Source: Aquabacterium lacunae
GTDB taxonomy: Bacteria; Pseudomonadota; Gammaproteobacteria; Burkholderiales; Burkholderiaceae_C
DNA length: 64,000 nucleotides
Direction of reading: 5' to 3'
Assembly: GCF_004310865.1 (NCBI RefSeq)
Contig: NZ_SIXI01000002.1
Coordinates: 558,001-622,000, forward strand
Positions within the stretch are counted from its first letter, which is position 1. Each line of letters begins with the position of its first letter. Shown one piece after another: positions 30,845 to 38,832 of this stretch. Below the pieces are notes generated by a model, which did no database searches, had not been told where the DNA came from, and saw nothing but the letters and a program-made list of their open reading frames with translations. The translations under genes and the position numbers were made by a program.

Positions 30845-31477
30845 ATGAGCGACACCCGCACCTTCCCCGCCGACATCTACACCGAGCCCAAAGCCGACAC
30901 GAACACCCTGGCCAACCTGGGCCCGCTGCGCGCCCTGGCGGGCGTCTGGGAAGGCACCAAAGGCCTGGACATCAAGCCCAAGGCCGATGGCCCGCGCAAG
31001 CAGGCCTATGTGGAGCGCATCAGCCTGCAGCCGGTTGACCCCGTCACCAACGGCCCGCAACTGCTGTACGGCCTGCGCTACCACACCCACGTCACCAAGC
31101 CCGAGCAGGTCAAGACCTACCACGAGCAGGTGGGCTACTGGCTGTGGGAGCCAGCCACCGGCACCGTGATCCACACCCTGACCATCCCGCGTGGCCAGAC
31201 CGTGCTGGCCATGGGCCAGGCCAGCCCGGACGCCCGCCAGTTCGAGCTGGTGGCCACCCGCAGCGGCGGCGGCATCAGCGACATCCCCTTCCTGGCGCAT
31301 GCCTTCCGCACCGACGAGTTCCGCATCACCGTCACCGTGAACGACGACGGCACCTGGAGCTACGACGAAGACACCATCATGGCCATCAAGGGCCAGACCG
31401 AGCCCTTCCACCACCGAGACCGCAACACGCTGAGCAAAGTGGCCGAGCCCACGCCGAATCCGTTGGCTGCAGGCTGA
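30845..31477 (+). CDS. heme-binding beta-barrel (THAP4/nitrobindin-like) protein
   Basis: A 210-residue protein of the FABP-like/nitrobindin group: LRALAGVWEGTKG at the start of the barrel and a conserved C-terminal FHHRDRNTLSKV. Proteins of this family bind ferric heme in a ten-strand barrel and react with nitric oxide or peroxynitrite. It lies 38 bases after the helicase gene and 79 bases before the LOV kinase. A link to light sensing is not shown. Confidence 0.75.
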   Translation: MSDTRTFPADIYTEPKADTNTLANLGPLRALAGVWEGTKGLDIKPKADGPRKQAYVERISLQPVDPVTNGPQLLYGLRYHTHVTKPEQVKTYHEQVGYWLWEPATGTVIHTLTIPRGQTVLAMGQASPDARQFELVATRSGGGISDIPFLAHAFRTDEFRITVTVNDDGTWSYDEDTIMAIKGQTEPFHHRDRNTLSKVAEPTPNPLAAG

Positions 31478-31556
31478 AACGCCCACAATTCCCTCACACC
31501 CGAGCAGGGCTTTCTGCTACAAACTGAGGCATCGCCCCTGATCGCGAGGCCTGTGC

Positions 31557-33401
31557 ATGGTTCCCGACACGGAACGCCATGAAGCGCTGTTGCAGACGCT
31601 GGACACCGCAGCCCGGCAATCGCCATGGCCTGCCTGGGTGTGGTGTGACCTGTTGCCAGGTGGGCTCATGCTCAATCAGGCGGCTCGACATTGGCTGGGC
31701 CTGCAGGGGGCGGTCGACCAGTCCCTGATGGCGCAAGCCCTGTCGGGCCGGCAACCTCAACCCGCCCCTCTGCCGTGGCTGACCGCCAGCACCACAGGCC
31801 ACCTGGGTGCGCAGGAGTGGCCCGATGGCGAGCTGACCTGGCTGCGCCTGCCCCCCGGAGGCCCCAAGGGCTGGTATGTGCGCTTGTGGCCCCGGGCCGA
31901 GCTGCCGGCGCCCGCGCCCTTGCCCCCGCGTGAAGACCGCTTCCGCCTGATCATCGAGTCGGCCCTCACGCGCTCGGTCAATGGCGTGGTGGTGACCGAC
32001 GCCACCTTGCCCGGCAACCCCATCGTGCACGTCACACCGGGCTTCACCCGCCTGACAGGCTACAACGCCGATGAAGTGATCGGTCGCAACTGCGGCTTCC
32101 TGCAAGGCTCAGACCGCGCTCAGGCCGGTGTGTTTCAGCTGCGCGAGGCCATCGCCCTGCAACGCGACTGCACCGTGGTGCTTCGCAACTTCCGCAAAGA
32201 TGGCACCCCTTTCTGGAACCAGGTCGAGATGCACCCGGTGCGCGACGACGCCACCGGCCTGGTCACGCACTTTTTCGCCCTCCAGACCGACGTCACCCTG
32301 CGCAAAGAGGCCGAAGAGGCCGCATGGGTGCGCCACATCGAGCTTGAGCGGGTGTTTGCCGGCAACCCCATGGCCCTGCTCACCCTCGATGCCCAGCAAT
32401 GCGTGCAGATGGCCAGCCCGGCTTTCGAACGCCTGTTCGGCACCCGGCTGGACACCATCAAGGGCTGCCCGCGTGACGAACTGCCCCGGCACCTGCCACT
32501 GCTGGCCACTCAGCCGCCCTCCAATCCGTCCGCAACGCCGCCGTGGACATGGCCGGAGGCTGGGCACAGCGAATGCTGGCACGTGGGGGGACCAAGCCCT
32601 CGGGCCCTGGAGGTCAGCGTGCACCCACTGGGAGGCCCCAGCCCCGAGCGGCTGTACCTGTTCCGTGACGTGACCCAGGCCGAAGAGCAGCAGCAGGCCC
32701 ACAGCGAATTCCTGGCCAAGGCCGCGCATGAACTGCGCACGCCCCTGGGCAGCATCTGCGGCTTCACCGAACTGCTGCTCAGCCGCGCCTACACGCGCGA
32801 ACAGCAACGCCCCCTGCTCGAAACCGTGCTCTCGCAGGCCATGCGCCTGACCTCGCTGATCAACGACCTGCTCGATCTGTCCCGCATGGACCACCTGGGG
32901 GAACAGGCGTTTCCCCTGCGCGCGGTCGACCTGCGCGGGGTCATGCACAAGGCCCTGCAGGTGGTGCAGAACCCAGGGGGTGGCCGCCACTTCGACGTGC
33001 AATGGCCCCCCGCCGGCCCGCTGGTCTGGGGCCATGCCCAAAAGCTGGAGCAGGTGCTGATCAACCTGCTGTCCAACGCGGTGAAGTACTCGCCCGACGG
33101 CGGGGCCGTGCATGTGCGCGCACTGCCCGACCCCACCCCGGGCAGCTGGCGCATCGAGGTCGAAGACCACGGCATCGGTCTGGCGCCCGAGCACCTCGAC
33201 AAGCTGTTCACACGGTTTTTCAGAGCCAACCCTTCAGGTCCCATCCCGGGCACGGGCCTGGGGCTGGTGATCGTCAAGGAACTGGTCGAGCGCATGGGCG
33301 GCCAGATCACCGTGCGCAGCACCCTGGGCCAGGGCACCACGTTTTCAGTGCACCTGGGCCCCCTGCCCGACGTCGCGCCTGCATCTTCTTCCTCATCCTG
33401 A
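31557..33401 (+). CDS. LOV-domain histidine kinase (blue-light sensor)
   Basis: A 614-residue cytoplasmic kinase. A weak PAS-like N-terminal segment (about residues 20-120) precedes a LOV domain (about 130-247): adduct cysteine Cys179 in GRNCGFLQG, flavin-contact Asn211 and Asn221 in NFRKDGTPFWN, and Gln243 in FFALQTDVT, all spaced as in known LOV domains. A second PAS (about 255-370) leads to HisKA with His391 (AAHELRTPLGS) and an intact ATPase domain (INLLSNAVKYSPDG, GTGLGLVIVKEL). The Arg following Cys in the consensus is Gly here. No membrane segment is seen. It heads the photoreceptor operon; no response regulator is adjacent. Confidence 0.9.
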   Translation: MVPDTERHEALLQTLDTAARQSPWPAWVWCDLLPGGLMLNQAARHWLGLQGAVDQSLMAQALSGRQPQPAPLPWLTASTTGHLGAQEWPDGELTWLRLPPGGPKGWYVRLWPRAELPAPAPLPPREDRFRLIIESALTRSVNGVVVTDATLPGNPIVHVTPGFTRLTGYNADEVIGRNCGFLQGSDRAQAGVFQLREAIALQRDCTVVLRNFRKDGTPFWNQVEMHPVRDDATGLVTHFFALQTDVTLRKEAEEAAWVRHIELERVFAGNPMALLTLDAQQCVQMASPAFERLFGTRLDTIKGCPRDELPRHLPLLATQPPSNPSATPPWTWPEAGHSECWHVGGPSPRALEVSVHPLGGPSPERLYLFRDVTQAEEQQQAHSEFLAKAAHELRTPLGSICGFTELLLSRAYTREQQRPLLETVLSQAMRLTSLINDLLDLSRMDHLGEQAFPLRAVDLRGVMHKALQVVQNPGGGRHFDVQWPPAGPLVWGHAQKLEQVLINLLSNAVKYSPDGGAVHVRALPDPTPGSWRIEVEDHGIGLAPEHLDKLFTRFFRANPSGPIPGTGLGLVIVKELVERMGGQITVRSTLGQGTTFSVHLGPLPDVAPASSSSS

Positions 33402-33415
33402 CCGAGACCTTCCTC

Positions 33416-33802
33416 ATGAGCACCCAGGAACTCCCCCACTTCGACGCCCCCGGCCTGTGCCGGCTGCTGAACCAGAGTCCGCCCGACCTGCTCGACGAGC
33501 TCCCCTACGGCGTGATCGGCTTCCTGCCCAATGGCCGCATCCAGCGCTACAACCGGCATGAAAGCCAGATGGCTTTTTTCGACCGCGACTCCGTGCTCGG
33601 ACAGCATGTGTTCCTGGAGCTGGCTCCCTGCCTGAACAACTACCTGGTCGAGACCCGCTTTGCCGATGCCGAAGCGGCGGGGCAGTCGCTGGACGAAACC
33701 TTGCCCTATGTGCTGACGTTCCGAATGCGCCCCACCCGGGTGCGCCTTCGACTGCTCAGCGAACCCGACCAGCCCCTGCGCTTCGTGCTCATCCACCGCT
33801 GA
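33416..33802 (+). CDS. pyp: photoactive yellow protein (PYP) homologue
   Basis: A 128-residue PAS-fold protein close in length to the 125-residue PYP of Halorhodospira. Key residues align with a constant offset of three: Tyr45 (Tyr42), Glu49 (Glu46) and the chromophore thioester Cys72 (Cys69) in LELAPCLNN; Met104 fits Met100. Thr50 and Arg52 are replaced by Ala53 and Phe55, so hydrogen bonding around the chromophore should differ. The C-terminal strand RPTRVRLRLL and FVLIHR fits the PYP fold. PYP binds p-coumaric acid and cycles under blue light. It starts 14 bases after the LOV kinase and lies upstream of a coumarate ligase-like gene. Confidence 0.87.
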   Translation: MSTQELPHFDAPGLCRLLNQSPPDLLDELPYGVIGFLPNGRIQRYNRHESQMAFFDRDSVLGQHVFLELAPCLNNYLVETRFADAEAAGQSLDETLPYVLTFRMRPTRVRLRLLSEPDQPLRFVLIHR

Positions 33803-33825
33803 CCTCATCCACCCAAGGAACCGCC

Positions 33826-34284
33826 ATGTCCCCCGTGCTCCGCGAGGATCTGCCCCTGCCTGGCGATGCCGCCCTGGTCGACGAGTACCGGGCCCTGCTC
33901 CAGTTCATCCACCTGGCGCCGGTGGGTCTGGTCAAGGCGCGGCGCGACGGCAGCATCGACCTCATGAACCCGATGGCTGCACAATTGCTGGCCCCATTGG
34001 GTTTTGGCGAAGGCACCGGCGGGCTGAACCTGCTGACCATCCTCGACCGCGCCTCGCCCGACATCCGCACCCTGGTGCAACTGCAGCAAGGCAGCGCCGG
34101 CGTGGTCTGCGAGAACTACCGCATCACGCTGCCCGAAGCCGACCATGCCCCCGAAGAAGCTCCGGTGGCCCTGGGCGTGACGCTGATGATGCTGGGCGAT
34201 GTGCTCGACAGCCTGATGGCCGTGATCACCGACGAATCGGCCGCCGTGCGGCTGCAGCACCTCAAAGCCAGCTGGCGCACCTGA
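33826..34284 (+). CDS. single PAS-domain protein
   Basis: A 152-residue protein. The region from about residue 25 to 130 has PAS features (LAPVGLVKARRDGSIDLMN, then a helical section and a beta-rich C-terminal half). It has no PYP-type chromophore Cys and no LOV motif, so it is unlikely to be a photoreceptor of either kind. Located between pyp and the ligase gene with gaps of 23 and 10 bases, it could be a signalling partner of PYP or the kinase. That role is inference from position alone. Confidence 0.75.
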   Translation: MSPVLREDLPLPGDAALVDEYRALLQFIHLAPVGLVKARRDGSIDLMNPMAAQLLAPLGFGEGTGGLNLLTILDRASPDIRTLVQLQQGSAGVVCENYRITLPEADHAPEEAPVALGVTLMMLGDVLDSLMAVITDESAAVRLQHLKASWRT

Positions 34285-34294
34285 GCCCTGCGCC

Positions 34295-35590
34295 ATGCCT
34301 GCCCACCTGCCACGTACGTCACCCGTCCCGCACTGGCACACACCCGCCACCATCGACCGCCTGGTGCGCGACCTGCTGCTGTCTGAAATGGCCCAGCTGC
34401 GGCCCGGCGGCTGGCCCCTGCCCACCAGCCAGACAGGGGCAGGGCCAGAGGCACCGCCCCCCGATTGGCACTGGGTGCATGACCTGGGCGCCGACTCTCT
34501 GGAGCTGCTGCAGCTCACCACCGCCCTGGCCGACACCCTGGGCCTGCATGAGCTCGCCCAGGCGCAGGCACTGTTCGAGCAGCCCCGCTGGGCGCACTGG
34601 CAGGCCATGGCCCGCTCGCATTGGCAACAGCCCCCTGAACGCCTGCGCTTTCGCACCTCGGGCAGCACCGGCACGCCGCGCAGCTGCTGGCATGCCCTGC
34701 CCCACCTGTGGGAGGAAATGTGTGCCATGGCCACCGTGATCGGCCCGGCCCGGCGGGTGGTCAGCGCGGTGCGCAGCCACCACATCTACGGCTTCCTGTT
34801 CACCGTGCTGCTGCCGCACGCCCTGCGCCCCGAGCAGCCCCTGCCCGTGCTGGACCTGGCCGGCCTGCCCCCCATTGGCCTGGGCCGCCAGCTGGCGCCG
34901 GGCGATGTGGTGGTGGGCTTTCCCGACTGGTGGCGCGCAGCCTTGCGGGCGACGCCCGAGTGGCCAGACGGCGTGGTGGGCATCAGCTCGACCGCCCCAT
35001 GTCCACCCGAGCTGAGCGATGCCTGCCTGCAGGCCGGGCTGCACCGACTGCTGCATGTGTATGGCAGCTCGGAAACCGCCGGCATCGGCTGGCGCGAATG
35101 GCCCCAGCAGGCCTATACGCTGTTCCCCCACTGGCACCGTGTGCCTGGCGAACCGCAGACCCTGCAACGTGAGGGCCTGACGCCTGAGGCAGCGCCACGG
35201 CGCACCACCCTTCAAGACACCTTGCACTGGGCATCTGCCCACGACACGCCGGCCGACGCTGACACTGCGCGTTGCTTCACCCCGGGGCCGCGGGTGGACG
35301 GCGCGGTGCAGGTGGGGGGTGTGAACGTGCACCTGGGCCTGGTGCAGGCACGGCTGGCCCAGTTGCCTGGTGTGCAGGACATCACCGTGCGACTGGCCGA
35401 CCTTCAGGGCCAGCCCCGGCTCAAGGCCTTTGTGGTGCCCACTCCCGATGCCCCGGCCGACCTGCCCGAGCAGCTGCTGGCCTGGGCCCGGCAACACCTG
35501 GCGCCCCCCGCACGGCCGGTGCACATCACGCTGGGTCAGGCCCTGCCGCGCAACGGCATGGGCAAGCTGTGCGACTGGCCCCTGGGCTGA
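34295..35590 (+). CDS. pcl: 4-coumarate--CoA ligase-like enzyme for PYP chromophore activation
   Basis: A 431-residue adenylate-forming enzyme, shorter than plant 4CL (about 550). The AMP-binding loop is RTSGSTGTPRS (120-130), the A5 motif is VYGSSETAGIGW and the catalytic lysine is in LPRNGMGKLCDW near the C-terminus. It resembles the PYP-associated ligase family that makes p-coumaroyl-CoA for attachment to PYP. The first 100 residues contain DLGADSLELLQL (Ser68), a match to the phosphopantetheine site of acyl carrier proteins. Its stop codon abuts that of the convergent dehydrogenase gene. No tyrosine ammonia-lyase is in the window. Confidence 0.82.
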   Translation: MPAHLPRTSPVPHWHTPATIDRLVRDLLLSEMAQLRPGGWPLPTSQTGAGPEAPPPDWHWVHDLGADSLELLQLTTALADTLGLHELAQAQALFEQPRWAHWQAMARSHWQQPPERLRFRTSGSTGTPRSCWHALPHLWEEMCAMATVIGPARRVVSAVRSHHIYGFLFTVLLPHALRPEQPLPVLDLAGLPPIGLGRQLAPGDVVVGFPDWWRAALRATPEWPDGVVGISSTAPCPPELSDACLQAGLHRLLHVYGSSETAGIGWREWPQQAYTLFPHWHRVPGEPQTLQREGLTPEAAPRRTTLQDTLHWASAHDTPADADTARCFTPGPRVDGAVQVGGVNVHLGLVQARLAQLPGVQDITVRLADLQGQPRLKAFVVPTPDAPADLPEQLLAWARQHLAPPARPVHITLGQALPRNGMGKLCDWPLG

Positions 35591-36406
35591 TCAGCGCAGG
35601 CGGTACGCGGCCTTGTCCAGCGTGCCCTTGATCTCGTGCCAGACCACGGCGGTCAGCCAGCGATGCGGCAACAGGTTGGAGCCCACCCACGTCTTGAAGG
35701 CATCCTGGCCACACACGATCTTGGCCTCGTTGCGCCGAATGCCGCGGATCACGCGCTGCGCGATCTGGTCGGGCGGCACGGTCAGGTAACGCTGCGCAAA
35801 CGCCTGGCTTTCCTGCCGGCGCGCAATGTTGGTGGCCACACCCCCCGGGTGCACCAGGTGCACCGTGACCGGGCTGTCATGCAGCTCGACCATCAGGGCC
35901 TCGGTGAAGCCGCGCACCGCAAACTTGCTGGCGCAGTAATCGCTTTGACTGGGTGAGCCGATCAGCCCCATGATGCTGGACACATTCACCACAGCCCCTT
36001 CGCCCTGCGCCATCAGCATGGGCAGAAAAGCCAGTGTGCCGTTGACCACGCCGAAATGGTTGACGCGCATGATGCGCTGGTGGTCGGCCGGCGAGGTCTG
36101 CCACGCAGGCCGAGCCGCCCCCTCGATGCCAGCGTTGTTGATCACCACATGGGCCGTGCCGAAACGCGCCTGAACCTGTGCGGCAAAGCCCTGCATGGCG
36201 GCTTCATCGGCCACATCGAAGGCAGCGGTCAGCACCTCGGTGTGCCCCCGCTGGCGCAGCAGTTCGGCCGTCTGCCCCAGGCCCACCGGGTCGAAATCAT
36301 TGAGGGCCACCCGCGCGCCTTCGGCGGCAAAGGCCAGTGCATAGGCACGCCCCATGCCGGAAGCAGCCCCCGTGATCACCACCACCTTGCCTTGGAAGTC
36401 ACGCAT
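35591..36406 (-). CDS. short-chain dehydrogenase/reductase
   Basis: A 271-residue classical SDR. The cofactor-binding motif is VITGAASGMGRAYA near the N-terminus, NNAGIEG follows, and the catalytic Ser-Tyr-Lys lie in VNVSSIMGLIG and SDYCASKFAV. Asp in LNDFDPVGLG after the second strand suggests NAD preference. It begins 14 bases after the monooxygenase stop. The pair could oxidise an alcohol to a ketone and then insert oxygen into it; the substrate is unknown. Start chosen at the family N-terminus MRDFQGKVVV. Confidence 0.9.
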   Translation of the reverse strand: MRDFQGKVVVITGAASGMGRAYALAFAAEGARVALNDFDPVGLGQTAELLRQRGHTEVLTAAFDVADEAAMQGFAAQVQARFGTAHVVINNAGIEGAARPAWQTSPADHQRIMRVNHFGVVNGTLAFLPMLMAQGEGAVVNVSSIMGLIGSPSQSDYCASKFAVRGFTEALMVELHDSPVTVHLVHPGGVATNIARRQESQAFAQRYLTVPPDQIAQRVIRGIRRNEAKIVCGQDAFKTWVGSNLLPHRWLTAVVWHEIKGTLDKAAYRLR

Positions 36407-36420
36407 GGCGGGCCCCGGTC

Positions 36421-37878
36421 TCAGCTGAACAGGTGGTGGGCCGGCTTGAACGCTTTGGCCAGCTGGCGGAAGGTGAACGAGAAGCCGGGGAACATGGCGA
36501 TCACATGGCCGCTCTTGCTTTTGTACCAGCTGTTGCAGCCGCCCGATTGCCACACCGTCTGCTTCATCTCGCGGTGGATCATGTCGGTGTAGTCGCGTTC
36601 GGCCTCGGCCTTGACCTCGATCGAGCGGGCGCCCTGCTTCTCGGTGGCCGCAATGGCACGGCGGATGTATTCCATCTGCGCCTCGATCACGAAGATGGCC
36701 GAGGTGTGGCCGATGCCGGTGTTCGGGCCGGTCACCACGAACAGGTTGGGGAAGCCCGGCATGCAGGTGCCCAGGTAAGCGCGCGGGTACTCGGCCCAGA
36801 AGTCCTGCACCGTCTTGCCGCCCTTGCCCACCACCGGGTACGAGATCACGCCATCGGTGGCGTCATAGCCCGTGGAGTACACGATCAGGTCCAGGTCGAT
36901 CTGCTGGCCCTTGGCCGTCAGGATGCCCTTCTCGTTGATCTCGGCAATGCCATCGTCCTTGGGGTGCAACTGCACGTTGGGGCGGCACAGCGCGGGGTAC
37001 AGCGTGCTCGACAAGATGATGCGCTTGCAGCCGATGGTGAAGTCGGGCGTGACAGCCGCCTGGATCTTCGGGTCCTTGATCTGCTTCTTGATGTGGTGCA
37101 GCGCCTCGCGCTGGGCCACCAGGTTCAGCATGGTCTTGGAGTACTTGAAGCCGATCATGCGGGTCTCCAGGCTCCAGTAGATCGCCCGGCGCAGCAGCAT
37201 GTACAAGGGCTTGACCTTCAGCAGGCTGCGCTGCCATGGCGAGAACTTGCGGTCGGGACGCGGCAGCACCCAATGGGGCGTGCGCTGGAACACGTGCAGC
37301 TGCTTCACATCCGGGGCGATGGCCGGGATCACCTGCGCGGCACTGGCACCGCTGCCGATGATGGCCACGCGCTTGCCCTGGTAGGCGTAGTTGTGGTCCC
37401 ACGCGTTCGTGTGGAAGCTGTGGCCCTTGAAGGTGTCACGGCCCTTGAAGTTGGGGATCACCGGCGTGCTCAAGGGGCCCGATGCATTGATCAGGTACTT
37501 GGCCAGGAAGGTGCCCGAGTGCTCGGTGAAGACTTGCCACATCTGGCGGCTGTCGTCCCACTCCACCCGCGTGACATTGGCGTTCAGCACGGTCTTCTCG
37601 CGCAGCTTGTACTTGGCCAGCACGTGGTTGGTGTATTCAACCAGCTCGTGCTGCTCGGCGAACATCTGCGTCCAGGGGTAGGGCTCGAACGACAGCGAAT
37701 ACAGCGGAGACTGCACGTCGACCGCCGCGCCGGGATAGCTGTTCTGGCTCCAGGTGCCGCCCATCCAGGCGCGGCGCTCGAGGATGGCGAAATCATCGAT
37801 GCCGATGCGACGCAGGTTGACCGCGGCGGCCTGGCCACCAAAGCCGCTGCCGATGATGAGGACGAGGTGCTGTTTCAT
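36421..37878 (-). CDS. Baeyer-Villiger-type flavin monooxygenase
   Basis: A 485-residue FAD- and NADPH-dependent monooxygenase. FAD-binding GSGFGG follows the first strand (LVLIIGSGFGGQAAAV), the NADPH Rossmann motif is VAIIGSGASAAQV, and the type I BVMO fingerprint FKGHSFHTNAWD links them. Such enzymes turn ketones into esters or lactones; close relatives also act on cyclic ketones. It is the first gene of a two-gene operon with the SDR and is divergent from a TetR gene, with a promoter-operator between. Confidence 0.9.
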   Translation of the reverse strand: MKQHLVLIIGSGFGGQAAAVNLRRIGIDDFAILERRAWMGGTWSQNSYPGAAVDVQSPLYSLSFEPYPWTQMFAEQHELVEYTNHVLAKYKLREKTVLNANVTRVEWDDSRQMWQVFTEHSGTFLAKYLINASGPLSTPVIPNFKGRDTFKGHSFHTNAWDHNYAYQGKRVAIIGSGASAAQVIPAIAPDVKQLHVFQRTPHWVLPRPDRKFSPWQRSLLKVKPLYMLLRRAIYWSLETRMIGFKYSKTMLNLVAQREALHHIKKQIKDPKIQAAVTPDFTIGCKRIILSSTLYPALCRPNVQLHPKDDGIAEINEKGILTAKGQQIDLDLIVYSTGYDATDGVISYPVVGKGGKTVQDFWAEYPRAYLGTCMPGFPNLFVVTGPNTGIGHTSAIFVIEAQMEYIRRAIAATEKQGARSIEVKAEAERDYTDMIHREMKQTVWQSGGCNSWYKSKSGHVIAMFPGFSFTFRQLAKAFKPAHHLFS

Positions 37879-37905
37879 GGGAGACCACTGCTGAACGATG
37901 GCGGC

Positions 37906-37935
37906 ATCATACACATCTGACGACACTTGTCATCA
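37906..37935 (-). promoter_or_regulatory. monooxygenase promoter with overlapping palindromic operator
   Basis: On the minus strand ATGACA (37928-37933) and TATGAT (37906-37911) are separated by 16 bases and each differ from the sigma-70 consensus at one position. Overlapping the -35 box is the palindrome TGACGACACTTGTCATCA (37918-37935) with eight-base arms and one mismatched pair. This is a plausible binding site for the divergently encoded TetR repressor. A second ACGACA half-site occurs nearer tetR. Confidence 0.5.
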
Positions 37936-38012
37936 CAAAAATTCCCCTGAAACACGGGGCTCGCAACGACAAGGAGGATGCAGGTGACGACAAGCCACCT
38001 CACAATGGCGCC

Positions 38013-38741
38013 ATGCCCCGTCCTGCCCGAGCCCCTGCCCCCGACAGCGTGCCCGCACCGCCCGGTGCGACCGAATCGGCGCCACCGCAAGCGCGCACCT
38101 ACGGTGGCATTGACCTGAATGCCCGCAAGGCGCAACGACGCGAGGCCTTTCTTCAGGCCGGGCTGAACCTGTTCGGCACCCAGGGCTACCGCCAGGCCAC
38201 CGTGCGCCAGGTGTGCCGCGAAGCCCGCCTGACCGACCGCTACTTCTATGAATCGTTCGAAACGCTGGAAGACCTGCTGCTGGCCGTCTACCACCGCGAA
38301 TTCGACCGCCTGCAACACGCCCTGGTGCCCACCCTGATGAGTTCCTTGCAGGCGCGCCAGCCCATCGACGGCATTCGCCGCGGGCTGGAACTCGTGTTCG
38401 ACATGGTGGAAGACCAGCGGGTGGCCCGGGTGTGCTGGCTGGAGGTGCTGGGCGTGAGCGCCCGGGTCGATGCCGAATACAGCCACCGTGTCGAGCAATT
38501 TGCCGGCCTGTTGCTGATGGCCACGCGCCTGCACCTGCCGCAATGGCAACCCCAGCCTCAGCAGGCCCGCTTGCTGGGCCAGGCCATGATCGGTGTGGTG
38601 GTGCAGATCGTGACCCAGGCCTTGCTGCAGGCCGCCCCGCCCTGCAAGGCCGACCGCATCGCGGCCGCCCTGATGGTGTTCGAAGGCCTGTGGATGCGCC
38701 TGCAGACCGAGGTGTCGGCCCCTGCGACGATCAACGCTTGA
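38013..38741 (+). CDS. TetR-family regulator of the monooxygenase operon
   Basis: A 242-residue regulator. A 35-residue Pro/Ala-rich leader precedes the helix-turn-helix (about residues 42-90, TVRQVCREARLTDRYFYESF), followed by an alpha-helical ligand domain. The true start may be further in, since the leader is atypical. It is divergent from the BVMO-SDR operon with 134 bases between, containing the palindrome described there, so local repression is the likely role. Confidence 0.85.
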   Translation: MPRPARAPAPDSVPAPPGATESAPPQARTYGGIDLNARKAQRREAFLQAGLNLFGTQGYRQATVRQVCREARLTDRYFYESFETLEDLLLAVYHREFDRLQHALVPTLMSSLQARQPIDGIRRGLELVFDMVEDQRVARVCWLEVLGVSARVDAEYSHRVEQFAGLLLMATRLHLPQWQPQPQQARLLGQAMIGVVVQIVTQALLQAAPPCKADRIAAALMVFEGLWMRLQTEVSAPATINA

Positions 38742-38832
38742 CCACGCCAAGGTAAACCCTTGATTTGAAAGCGCTGTGGCGGGCTGTCCCAAGCCACCCC
38801 ACAGACTTGTCCACAGAAACTGTGGATAACGA

